A stretch of 5,404 nt of DNA from Hyphomicrobiales bacterium (lineage in GTDB: Bacteria > Pseudomonadota > Alphaproteobacteria > Rhizobiales > Aestuariivirgaceae): positions 1 through 5,404 of the forward strand of contig JANXRO010000075.1 of assembly GCA_025356765.1 (NCBI GenBank), written 5' to 3'. Made by a program: the position numbers and the translations under genes. The notes under the pieces were generated by a model. That model saw nothing but the letters and a program-made list of their open reading frames with translations. It did not search any database and had not been told where the DNA came from. This document shows, piece after piece, positions 1 to 5,404 of this stretch; the stretch's first letter is position 1; the number at the start of each line of letters is the position of its first letter.

Positions 1-283
1 CTGGAATCGGAAGTTTGGATAGACTGAAAACTTTGAGTTTTACAAACGCCGAGATCAAAAAGGGTTGGCCCCACCAACCATAGGGTTGGAGAACCACAAT
101 GGTGCCAAATGCAACAGCCCCGATCGCAAACAAACGCCCCCCAGATAGCTTCTTTTTAGCAATCCTAGGGCTCCAATGCTCAAACGGCCAGCACAATGCA
201 ATCGCCACAAACATGACTGCGAAAGACCCAATTAAACTATCGAGCAATTGCCAAAGATGATAAATCGAAGGCCCGCTATCCAT
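1..283 (-). CDS. N-terminal part of a membrane protein, possibly fatty acid hydroxylase/sterol desaturase family (runs off left edge)
   Basis: Reading the minus strand from an ATG at 283 gives 94 codons without a stop up to the window edge, so the gene is 5'-complete and 3'-truncated. An in-frame TGA lies only four codons upstream of the ATG (295-293), which limits the start. No good Shine-Dalgarno sequence is visible, so the start is not certain. The protein begins MDSGPSIYHLWQLLDSLIG. It has one hydrophobic segment at about residues 12-32, then a basic stretch (PRIAKKK, about 39-45), and a second hydrophobic segment at about 50-65 ending in an aromatic patch (YGWWGQP). This layout, with an acidic/aromatic WPFEHW after the first helix and a late LPIP, recalls the start of fatty acid hydroxylase/sterol desaturase proteins. 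The His-rich di-iron motifs that would prove this lie outside the window, so the family is a guess. The gene starts 19 bases after the upstream secreted-protein gene and probably shares its transcript. Confidence 0.5.
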   Translation of the reverse strand, partial: MDSGPSIYHLWQLLDSLIGSFAVMFVAIALCWPFEHWSPRIAKKKLSGGRLFAIGAVAFGTIVVLQPYGWWGQPFLISAFVKLKVFSLSKLPIP

Positions 284-302
284 TAAGCAAAATCAGAAAA
301 CG

Positions 303-791
303 CTATGCAACAGGCACAGGCGCGGGAACGGGAGCACCGCCATAACTATCAACACCCAGATAAGGATGAAATTCGCCATCGAGCAGATAATTGGCGCCAC
401 CTTCAATATATGGGCCTTGGATGCCAATGCCAATCAAAGGCTGTTGGTTGGCAAAATCATAGCCAATGCCTGCTTCGCCCTGAAACGAAGGTGATCCCAC
501 CAAACCCATTGCGCGAATTTTTGGCCCAAAATGTTTTTTGTTGGTCAATGGAATTGCCAATTCTGCCAAGCCACCTGTTACGGTGTGGCTTGCGTCAGTA
601 TAAGTCTGGCGCACGGTGCCCACAATTTCTGGTGCATTATCACCAAACTCAAAACGCAAACCGATGCTGGCGCTCGTTTGGCTTATGCCAGTTGCAACGA
701 TCGAACCGGCCCAAGCCGTCAAAGACCCACCAATTGAAACAGCTAAAATTGACGCAGCAAAAACCAAACTGCGGGAATTGATATTCTTCAT
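303..791 (-). CDS. Small secreted Gly-rich protein, possible outer-membrane/surface protein
   Basis: This encodes a 162-residue protein. I chose the start at 791 rather than the longer reading to 839 because a GGAG sits 7 bases upstream and a clean signal peptide begins there: basic n-region (MKNINSRS), hydrophobic core, and AWA at residues 26-28 as the likely cleavage site. The mature protein of about 134 residues has no cysteine. It has alternating polar/hydrophobic stretches rich in Gly (for example SASIGLRFEFG, GEAGIGYDF, LIGIGIQGPYIEGGANY), as expected of beta strands. It ends in a low-complexity Pro-Ala-Val tail (PVPAPVPVA). I do not recognise the family with certainty. A periplasmic or outer-membrane beta-rich protein is the inference; similar proteins are sometimes labelled adhesins without proof. 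It lacks the terminal aromatic residue usual for an integral barrel, which weakens the barrel idea. It is divergent from scoA, and the next gene starts 19 bases after its stop. Confidence 0.75.
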   Translation of the reverse strand: MKNINSRSLVFAASILAVSIGGSLTAWAGSIVATGISQTSASIGLRFEFGDNAPEIVGTVRQTYTDASHTVTGGLAELAIPLTNKKHFGPKIRAMGLVGSPSFQGEAGIGYDFANQQPLIGIGIQGPYIEGGANYLLDGEFHPYLGVDSYGGAPVPAPVPVA

Positions 792-798
792 GTTTAAT

Positions 799-802
799 CT
801 CC
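799..802 (-). promoter_or_regulatory. Ribosome binding site fixing the start of the secreted protein
   Basis: Minus-strand GGAG lies 7 bases before the ATG at 791. No comparable site precedes the longer in-frame ATG at 839, and the extra 16 residues would mask the signal peptide. This supports the shorter protein. Confidence 0.65.
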
Positions 803-930
803 GTGCCCCCGAGTCAAAAACATCGGTAGTTTTAATCATAATTTAACACTTTGAGCAACGATTATTTGCCCTTCGTTTGATTTTGCAGGTCCATGCCCCG
901 CTCAACTCAAACGCGTTTAATATTCAACAG

Positions 931-942
931 TTGCATTTGCAA
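931..942. repeat. Short inverted repeat TTGCA-TT-TGCAA upstream of scoA
   Basis: Two perfect 5-base arms flank a 2-base centre. The repeat overlaps the possible -35 element of scoA, so it could be an operator. A palindrome this short also arises by chance, and I cannot name a regulator for it. Confidence 0.3.
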
Positions 943-994
943 AATGGCGGGATAAATGTTCATGCTGAAATGCAGCGCACAAGCGCTGGGGCCT

Positions 995-998
995 GAGG
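995..998 (+). promoter_or_regulatory. Ribosome binding site of scoA
   Basis: GAGG lies 8 bases before the ATG at 1007. It selects this start over the in-frame ATGs at 956 and 962. Those would add 17 or 15 residues that family members lack, because the family begins close to the MKKIF sequence. Confidence 0.7.
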
Positions 999-1006
999 AC
1001 AACCAC

Positions 1007-1711
1007 ATGAAGAAAATATTTGCCACTGCAGATGAAGCCTTAAAGGATGTCTTGTTCGATGGCATGCTGATAGCCGCAGGTGGTTTTGGCCTGTGCGGCA
1101 TTCCAGAATTGTTGATTGCGGCCATCAAACGCGCTGGCACAAAAAATTTGACCATCGCTTCCAACAATGCAGGTGTGGATGGTTTTGGCTTGGGCCAACT
1201 TTTAGAAAATCGCCAGGTTAAGAAAATGATGTCGTCTTACGTGGGCGAAAACGCTGAATTCATGCGCCAATATCTATCGAAAGAATTGGAGGTTGAGTTC
1301 AACCCCCAAGGCACTTTGGCTGAACGCATGCGCGCAGGCGGTGCCGGCATTCCGGGCTTCTATACAAAAACCGGCGTGGGCACCGTTATTGCCGAAGGCA
1401 AAGAAGTGAAAGATTTTGACGGCCAAACCTATGTGTTGGAACGCGGCATTGTGGCTGATCTTTCCATTGTAAAAGCCTGGAAGGCCGACCCATCAGGTAA
1501 TTTGGTGTTTCGCAAAACCGCCCGCAATTTTAACCCGCCCGCAGCAACATGTGGCAAAATTTGCGTGGCCGAGGTTGAAGAAATTGTGCCCTTGGGTTCG
1601 CTTGATCCCGATACCATCCACACGCCTGGCATTTATGTGCATCGCTTGATCCAAGGTCAGCACGAAAAACGCATTGAACAACGCACCGTTCGCAAAAAGG
1701 AAATTGCATAA
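1007..1711 (+). CDS. scoA: Succinyl-CoA:3-ketoacid CoA-transferase subunit A
   Basis: This 234-residue protein is the alpha subunit of the enzyme that moves CoA from succinyl-CoA to acetoacetate, giving acetoacetyl-CoA and succinate in the cytoplasm. It serves ketone-body use and turnover of polyhydroxybutyrate-derived acetoacetate. The class I CoA-transferase signature 1 is complete at residues 18-33 (DGMLIAAGGFGLCGIP). Other stretches typical of ScoA are SNNAGVDGFGLGQLL, SYVGENAEFMRQ, PQGTLAERMRAGGAGIPGF, YVLERGIVADLSIVKAWKAD and FRKTARNFNP. The length is normal for the bacterial subunit. The gene ends TAATG, sharing one base with the scoB start, and AAGGAA inside its 3' end is the scoB ribosome binding site, so translation of the two is probably coupled. 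The sequence resembles ScoA more than the 3-oxoadipate transferase subunit PcaI, although substrate cannot be proved by motif alone. Confidence 0.95.
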   Translation: MKKIFATADEALKDVLFDGMLIAAGGFGLCGIPELLIAAIKRAGTKNLTIASNNAGVDGFGLGQLLENRQVKKMMSSYVGENAEFMRQYLSKELEVEFNPQGTLAERMRAGGAGIPGFYTKTGVGTVIAEGKEVKDFDGQTYVLERGIVADLSIVKAWKADPSGNLVFRKTARNFNPPAATCGKICVAEVEEIVPLGSLDPDTIHTPGIYVHRLIQGQHEKRIEQRTVRKKEIA

Positions 1712-2352
1712 TGGCTTCTGTCACTAAAGGTTGGGATCGCAATCAAATGGCGGCGCGCGCGGCACAAGAACTGCAAGACGGCTGGTATGTAAATCTTGGC
1801 ATTGGCATTCCAACTTTGGTGGCCAATTACATTCCAAAAGGTGTTGAAGTCACCCTTCAATCTGAAAACGGCATGTTGGGCATGGGTCCCTTCCCTTTTG
1901 AAGGTGAAGAAGATGCGGATTTGATCAACGCGGGCAAGCAAACCGTAACTGAATTGCCCCAAACTGCGTTTTTTGATTCTGCCCAAAGCTTCGCCATGAT
2001 CCGTGGTGGCAAAATTAACATGGCCATTTTGGGTGCCATGGAAGTTTCTGAAACGGGTGATCTGGCCAATTGGATGATCCCCGGCAAACTTGTAAAAGGC
2101 ATGGGTGGCGCCATGGATTTGGTGGCCGGTGTCAAGCGTGTGGTGGTGGTAATGGACCACACCAATAAAGCCGGTGAAAGCAAAGTTCTGCCAAAATGCG
2201 AGCTGCCCCTCACAGGCAAGGCCGTGGTCAATCGCATCATCAGCAACTTGGGTGTGTTGGATGTGGTGCCGGGCGGATTGAAAATTGTGGAATGCGCCGA
2301 AGGTGTGACCGAAGCTGAAATTCGCGCCGCCACGAAAGCCACCATCGTTTAG
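1711..2352 (+). CDS. scoB: Succinyl-CoA:3-ketoacid CoA-transferase subunit B
   Basis: This 213-residue beta subunit carries the catalytic residue of the CoA transferase. Signature 2 is complete as LQSENG at residues 49-54. Glu52 is the expected nucleophile that forms the glutamyl-CoA thioester, and it is followed by the conserved GMLGMGP. Further family blocks are the N-terminal NLGIGIPTLVANYIP, then INAGKQTVTELPQTAFFDSAQSF (written here as INAGKQTVTELP and FFDSAQSF), GGKINMAILGAMEVS, GDLANWMIPGKLVKGMGGAMD and VVVVMDHTNKAGESK. Length is normal. Its start codon overlaps the scoA stop, and AAGGAA at 1697-1702 provides the ribosome binding site 8 bases upstream. The two subunits form the functional enzyme together. 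No strong terminator follows: a 5-bp hairpin at 2371-2388 has no T-run. Confidence 0.95.
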   Translation: MASVTKGWDRNQMAARAAQELQDGWYVNLGIGIPTLVANYIPKGVEVTLQSENGMLGMGPFPFEGEEDADLINAGKQTVTELPQTAFFDSAQSFAMIRGGKINMAILGAMEVSETGDLANWMIPGKLVKGMGGAMDLVAGVKRVVVVMDHTNKAGESKVLPKCELPLTGKAVVNRIISNLGVLDVVPGGLKIVECAEGVTEAEIRAATKATIV

Positions 2353-2498
2353 GTTTCTAGATTTGAATCGGCGGTAAAATTCCACCGCAATAACGTGCGA
2401 ATACGCGTCTCAAAAAAATGTGCAGTCTCCTGATTCCGTAACGCGAAACAAATCCGAAGCGCGCCGTTCAAAGCGGCCAAAATTTATGATTGCTTTTC

Positions 2499-2527
2499 GT
2501 GACACTCATATGACAACTGCATGACGT
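2499..2527 (-). promoter_or_regulatory. PHO-box-like triple direct repeat, pointing left
   Basis: On the minus strand three 7-base units read ACGTCAT, TTGTCAT and GTGTCAC. They start exactly 11 bases apart (plus-strand positions 2499-2505, 2510-2516, 2521-2527). The known PhoB site is CTGTCAT repeated with a 4-base spacer, hence the same 11-base period. All three units keep the GTCA core. PhoB or another OmpR-family regulator such as ChvI is the inferred binder. The orientation faces away from the porin, so its target is unclear. Confidence 0.45.
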
Positions 2528-2539
2528 TTTTATAAAAAC
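2526..2539. repeat. 14-base perfect palindrome GTTTTTATAAAAAC
   Basis: The 14 bases equal their own reverse complement and touch the last unit of the left-pointing half-site cluster. It includes TATAAA, so it may be a -10 element or simply a flexible AT-rich segment. There is no loop, so it is not a terminator hairpin. Confidence 0.35.
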
Positions 2540-2613
2540 CGCTGATTTTCTCAATTTATTTGATCTCATAAAACCCAACATCTTCAATGTGTTGCGCTAG
2601 AGCCACAGGAACA

Positions 2614-2631
2614 TTGTCATAATTCCGTCAC
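2614..2631 (+). promoter_or_regulatory. PHO-box-like direct repeat, pointing towards the porin
   Basis: TTGTCAT (2614-2620) and CCGTCAC (2625-2631) are separated by AATT, giving the 7+4+7 layout of a PHO box with an AT-rich spacer. The first unit matches CTGTCAT at six of seven bases and the second at five. The site is 133 bases before the porin ATG and reads in the porin direction. A TTGTCA within it also resembles a -35 box, with a poor -10 candidate CATATT at 2635-2640. Binding by PhoB or a related OmpR-type regulator is inferred. Confidence 0.5.
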
Positions 2632-2763
2632 ACGCATATTCGCGTTGATTGTGACAATTCATTTAGCAAAAAAGAACCCGTGCTTAACCAAAAGCACTGT
2701 CCACCCACTCAATTGCAGGGGTTTTGGGGGGCTTTAACGAACACGGCTTCTGAGGAGAATAAT

Positions 2764-3990
2764 ATGAAGTTTTTGAAAATCGCACTTTTGGGTACAGCGG
2801 CATTTGTCGCAGTGTCTGCCAGCGCTAAGGCAGATCAGCTTTCTGATCTTAAGACGCAAATTGAAACATTGAATTCTCGCGTGGCCACGCTTGAAGCCTC
2901 ACCATCAATCCCAGCGGGATATTCGATGGTGGCTTTCTCGCGTGAGGGCGATGATCACGTCATCTCCATCATGCCAACAGCAGATGCGCCAGCAGCACCA
3001 GAAACCAAGATCACATGGTCTGGCAACGTTCGTGGCGGTGTATTTGCATTATATGATTCATCCCAAAAAGTTGGCTCGCAATACTCAGCCGACGTGTGGG
3101 CAGAAGCCCGCCTGAAAGTTGTTGCCAAAACAGATACAGCCGTGGGCGAAGTGGGCGTAAGCATCGGTATGCGCGCAAGGGACAGCTCCGCACTGACTTA
3201 TAATGCTGGCAATCCCGCTGTTGAAACAGACGGCTTTTATGGCTGGTGGAAATTAACCCCAACCACAACATTCAGCGCCGGCATTCAAAACCCAATCCAA
3301 AAAGGCACTTTGGCCAAGAACAGCTATAGCTTTGATGCCGTATGTTCTTGCTATCAAAATGATACATGGGGTGCAATTTCCAATGCGCCTGGTGCCAAGG
3401 GCAATGCACTTTCAGATTCAAGCACCAACAATCCAGCCCAGATGGCTTTAAGCTATGCTGATGGCCCAATTGGCTTTGCAGTTGCAATTGAAGATGCAAA
3501 TAACAACAACAATGCCAGCGCCTTTGGCGTATCGGGCAAAGCCACCTATAAAATGGATATGATCGGCTTTGACGTGTCTGGCGGCTATTGGGGCAACACT
3601 GCAGCAGGCGGCGATGCGTCATACACCATCAACGGCGGCATTGGTTTGAACCTTTCGCCAGTGAAGTTGGGTGTAACCTTAGGTGCAGGCCATGTTGGTT
3701 TGGGAAGTTCTTCGTCAGGCAAACCAACAGCCAATTATGATTATTGGGCTGCTGGCGGCTTTGCAAACGTGGCTTTGGGCGACACTGCAAACCTTGAACT
3801 TGGTGTTGTCCATGATTTTGGCACAGCCCCTGTTGCCGTAGACCAATATGCCGGTGGCACATTGTTTAACGCTGGCATTTATTACACACCAGTCAAGCAA
3901 TTGGTTGTTGGTCTTGAAGGTCAATATCAAACAGGCGGTGCTGCCGACCAATCTTACATTGCAAACATGGTCACAGTGTTCAAGTTCTGA
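2764..3990 (+). CDS. Outer-membrane porin with N-terminal coiled coil
   Basis: This 408-residue protein is a predicted beta-barrel that lets small solutes through the outer membrane. I chose the ATG at 2764 because GAGGAG lies 6 bases upstream and a signal peptide starts there (MKFLKIALLG...SASAKA, cleavage after Ala23). The in-frame start 28 codons earlier has neither. Residues 24-46 form a short coiled coil with Leu26, Leu29, Ile33, Leu36, Val40 and Leu43 in 3-4 spacing, as in trimeric alphaproteobacterial porins that bear a periplasmic stalk. The rest has alternating amphipathic strands rich in Gly, Asn and aromatic residues, and it ends VTVFKF with the terminal Phe used by the BAM machinery. 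The only cysteines are Cys194 and Cys196, in a long loop after the GFYGWWKL strand. The PHO-box-like repeat upstream suggests phosphate or envelope-stress control, and a strong terminator follows. Solute selectivity cannot be read from the sequence. Confidence 0.85.
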   Translation: MKFLKIALLGTAAFVAVSASAKADQLSDLKTQIETLNSRVATLEASPSIPAGYSMVAFSREGDDHVISIMPTADAPAAPETKITWSGNVRGGVFALYDSSQKVGSQYSADVWAEARLKVVAKTDTAVGEVGVSIGMRARDSSALTYNAGNPAVETDGFYGWWKLTPTTTFSAGIQNPIQKGTLAKNSYSFDAVCSCYQNDTWGAISNAPGAKGNALSDSSTNNPAQMALSYADGPIGFAVAIEDANNNNNASAFGVSGKATYKMDMIGFDVSGGYWGNTAAGGDASYTINGGIGLNLSPVKLGVTLGAGHVGLGSSSSGKPTANYDYWAAGGFANVALGDTANLELGVVHDFGTAPVAVDQYAGGTLFNAGIYYTPVKQLVVGLEGQYQTGGAADQSYIANMVTVFKF

Positions 3991-4010
3991 TCCCTGCAAA
4001 ACTTTCTACG

Positions 4011-4041
4011 AACGGCCCGCCTTGCGGGCCGTTTTTGTTTT
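4011..4041 (+). terminator. Intrinsic terminator of the porin gene
   Basis: AACGGCCCGC (4011-4020) pairs perfectly with GCGGGCCGTT (4024-4033) across a 3-base CTT loop, and a T-rich tract (TTTGTTTT) follows. This is a 10-bp GC-rich stem, 20 bases after the porin stop. It makes the porin a single-gene transcript and separates it from the protease. Confidence 0.95.
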
Positions 4042-4114
4042 AAATGATGCAGAGTGTGTCTTGTTCTGGCCTTGATTATCGCTTAATGCACCAACTTCAT
4101 TCGGGGGCTGCCAC

Positions 4115-4942
4115 TTGAACCTGCTGCAATCAACATTTCTTCTTTCTGCCTTGTTTTTAACCTCATGTGTTGGAGACCCAGAATCCGTCAATCTTGAGAG
4201 CCGGCCCATTGCGCTTGACCAACAGGCCGAACCTGCCGGAGTGGCAGGAACGGCGGGTGCGGCCAATGTGGCGGGCCTTCTTTCGGGCACTGGCCCCACA
4301 TATGTAACCCTCACCGTCGCTGAAACTGACCAACATGGCGTATCAGACCAATCAACCACCGCCATCACCTCTGGCAGCGGCTTTGTTGTAACGGGCGATG
4401 GATATGTGATGACAGCGGCCCATGTTGCCGTTGCAAAAGGCAATGAAATTACCGCACGCGCCGCCAATGGGCGGATTTATTCTGGCATCGTGCAGGCCAT
4501 ATATCCGGCCAATGACATGGCAGTGGTGAAGCTTCGCAGTTTTAACGGCAAATCTGTGGCACCTGCAGCGCCCGGTTGTTTGGCCACGGGCGATATTTTA
4601 TACACCCTTGGCAAGCCCCACGGTGGCGGCGACACAGCCCGAATCGGCACCTTGCAAAACAAGCATTTCGGCAGGCCCGTAACTTATGGCAAATTCGGCT
4701 ATCCAGATGCCTTGGTCTTGCACATGGGCACCCAACGCGGCGAATCAGGCGGCCCTGTGTTCAACAAGCAAGGCCAATTGGTAGGCATGGTTGTTTCAAC
4801 GCTGTCTGATGCGTCGGGCCAATCACTCAACACGGCCCATGCTATTCCCGCCAACACCTTGGGCAAATATTTATGCTCGCAAACCAACTGTGGCGCAGAA
4901 TGGCAAGCCGTTGCCGCAAAACCTGTAGATAGCTGCGGTTAA
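4115..4942 (+). CDS. Trypsin-like serine protease, predicted lipoprotein, no PDZ domain
   Basis: This 275-residue protein has the trypsin/HtrA-type triad in the correct order: His103 in MTAAHVA, Asp134 in PANDMAVVKL, and Ser211 in RGESGGPVFN. Hydrolysis of envelope proteins outside the inner membrane is inferred. Residues 1-18 look like a lipoprotein signal ending in the lipobox LTSC, so Cys18 would be lipidated. Val19 at +2 does not suggest inner-membrane retention. A flexible Ala/Gly linker (about 40-56, AGVAGTAGAANVAG) leads to the protease domain at about 60-252. No PDZ domain follows, unlike DegP or DegS. Instead a short tail holds Cys254, Cys259 and Cys274, which with Cys155 could form disulfides. 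The start is a TTG at 4115: the frame is closed by TGA at 4073-4075, and no ATG or GTG lies between. GGGGG at 4103-4107 may serve as ribosome binding site. The n-region lacks Lys or Arg, which is unusual. The gene overlaps the convergent qor by four bases. Confidence 0.85.
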   Translation: MNLLQSTFLLSALFLTSCVGDPESVNLESRPIALDQQAEPAGVAGTAGAANVAGLLSGTGPTYVTLTVAETDQHGVSDQSTTAITSGSGFVVTGDGYVMTAAHVAVAKGNEITARAANGRIYSGIVQAIYPANDMAVVKLRSFNGKSVAPAAPGCLATGDILYTLGKPHGGGDTARIGTLQNKHFGRPVTYGKFGYPDALVLHMGTQRGESGGPVFNKQGQLVGMVVSTLSDASGQSLNTAHAIPANTLGKYLCSQTNCGAEWQAVAAKPVDSCG

Positions 4943-5404
4943 GGGATAAGAACAGATGCACCTGTGGTGCGCCGCGCTTCTAAATCTTCATGCGCTTTGC
5001 GCGCATCTTTCAAGGCATAGCGTTGGTTGATGGCAATTTTCACCTTGCCAGATTTTACCATATCTATCACGTCTTGCGCGGTTTCCTGAAACTCAGCGTC
5101 GGTGCTCGTATAGGCGCCAAGCGTTGGCCTTGAAATATAAAGCGCCTTTGGCGTTAAAACACCAATGCTAATGCCTGTCACCGGCCCAGAGGCATTGCCG
5201 AAGCTCACCATCAAGCCGCGCAGCGCCAAACACTCTAATGATGTTTGAAACGTGGCTTTGCCAACGCCATCATAAACCACGGGAACACCCTGCCCCTTGG
5301 TTATTTCTTTAACACGTGCCGCCACATCTTCGGTTGATGAATTGATCACATGGGCACAGCCATGATCATAAGCCGTTTGCATTTTTTCAGCAGACCCAAC
5401 GGTG
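4939..5404 (-). CDS. qor: NADPH:quinone oxidoreductase, C-terminal half (runs off right edge)
   Basis: The last 154 codons and TAA stop of a zeta-crystallin-like quinone oxidoreductase of the medium-chain dehydrogenase family are present. The 5' half lies beyond 5404. The enzyme reduces quinones with NADPH in the cytoplasm and needs no zinc. The visible part begins in the Rossmann fold just after the expected Gly-rich loop (TVGSAEK, where the Ser/Lys region contacts the NADPH phosphate in the family). It continues with GCAHVIN, VVYDGVGKATF, LRGLMVSFGNASGPVTG, YISRPTLGAY, LKDARKAHEDLEARRTTGASVLIP. These blocks match E. coli Qor closely as I recall it, including the MVSFGN-SG-VTG stretch and the LIP ending. 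A full protein would be about 325 residues. It converges on the protease gene, and no terminator separates the two. Confidence 0.92.
   Translation of the reverse strand, partial: TVGSAEKMQTAYDHGCAHVINSSTEDVAARVKEITKGQGVPVVYDGVGKATFQTSLECLALRGLMVSFGNASGPVTGISIGVLTPKALYISRPTLGAYTSTDAEFQETAQDVIDMVKSGKVKIAINQRYALKDARKAHEDLEARRTTGASVLIP

Larger units (their letters stand above)
792..1006. promoter_or_regulatory. Divergent intergenic region between secreted-protein gene and scoA
   Basis: This 215-base gap separates two divergent genes and must hold promoters for both. It is AT-rich around 830-870. On the minus strand a TATGAT resembling a -10 box lies near 835-840, but it has no good -35 partner. 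On the plus strand TTGCAT (931-936) and TAAATG (953-958) are 16 bases apart and could be a weak scoA promoter. Neither assignment is strong. The region also contains the short inverted repeat listed separately. Confidence 0.4.
2353..2763. other. Gene-free regulatory region between scoB and the porin
   Basis: The 411 bases contain no credible gene. The first 140 or so bases show nothing beyond a weak hairpin at 2371-2388. From about 2499 the stretch carries two clusters of 11-base-spaced GTCA half-sites, a 14-base perfect palindrome (2526-2539) and an 11-base inverted repeat, ATTGT-G-ACAAT, at 2648-2658. The last 80 or so bases are probably the untranslated leader of the porin mRNA, ending in a strong GAGGAG at 2752-2757. 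The clustering suggests controlled expression of the porin. Confidence 0.6.

Noticed and set aside
305..781. Plus-strand open frame of 158 codons opposite the secreted-protein gene
   Set aside because: The minus-strand frame has a signal peptide, ribosome binding site and sensible composition. The plus-strand product is Gln/His/Arg-rich without a motif.
1657..2385. Long minus-strand open frame of 242 codons opposite scoB
   Set aside because: It lies entirely opposite the well-supported scoAB coding sequence, and its product is rich in His, Phe and Gln with no recognisable domain, as expected of a codon-bias shadow.
2371..2388. Hairpin GCGGT/ACCGC as a scoAB terminator
   Set aside because: The stem is only 5 bp with an 8-base loop, and no T-run follows, so it does not meet the usual form of an intrinsic terminator.
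2680..2763. Upstream in-frame start adding 28 residues to the porin
   Set aside because: It has no ribosome binding site and would bury the signal peptide; the ATG at 2764 has GAGGAG 6 bases upstream.
4042..4114. Promoter for the protease gene
   Set aside because: The short gap after the terminator must hold one if the terminator is efficient, but the candidates (TTGTTC at 4061, TAATGC at 4084) match the consensus poorly, so I did not annotate it.
4006..4467. Minus-strand open frame of 153 codons across the terminator and the protease 5' end
   Set aside because: It overlaps the intrinsic terminator and the conserved protease frame, and its Ala/Pro/Thr-rich product shows no family features.

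Overview
The window looks like an ordinary chromosomal stretch from a Gram-negative bacterium, most likely an alphaproteobacterium. The reasons are signal peptides followed by outer-membrane-type proteins, a porin with an N-terminal coiled coil and a terminal Phe, a predicted lipoprotein, and a ScoAB-type CoA transferase pair. Base composition and codon use look uniform by eye. I see no insertion sequence, integrase, CRISPR array, tRNA or rRNA. The lineage is inferred from protein features only.

Left end, minus strand (1-791): a small secreted Gly-rich protein (303-791) is followed after 19 bases by the first 94 codons of a membrane protein that runs off the left edge. They probably share a transcript. 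The region between 792 and 1006 is a divergent promoter region.

Centre left, plus strand (1007-2352): scoA and scoB encode the two subunits of succinyl-CoA:3-ketoacid CoA-transferase. They overlap by one base (TAATG) and both family signatures are intact. This enzyme transfers CoA from succinyl-CoA to acetoacetate.

Centre (2353-2763): a 411-base gene-free region precedes the porin. It holds two clusters of GTCA half-sites at exact 11-base spacing. One cluster points left (2499-2527) and one points right towards the porin (2614-2631). This is the architecture bound by PhoB/OmpR-family response regulators and resembles a PHO box. It is the most interesting signal in the window.

Centre right, plus strand (2764-4041): a 408-residue outer-membrane porin with a textbook intrinsic terminator 20 bases after its stop codon.

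Right end: a predicted lipoprotein serine protease (4115-4942, plus, TTG start, His-Asp-Ser triad, no PDZ domain) meets the 3' end of a minus-strand quinone oxidoreductase gene (qor, 4939 to the right edge). The two stop codons share the tetranucleotide TTAA.

Four of the six genes encode envelope proteins. Apart from scoAB, the genes do not form an obvious shared pathway, and I see no convincing evidence of a new multi-gene system.
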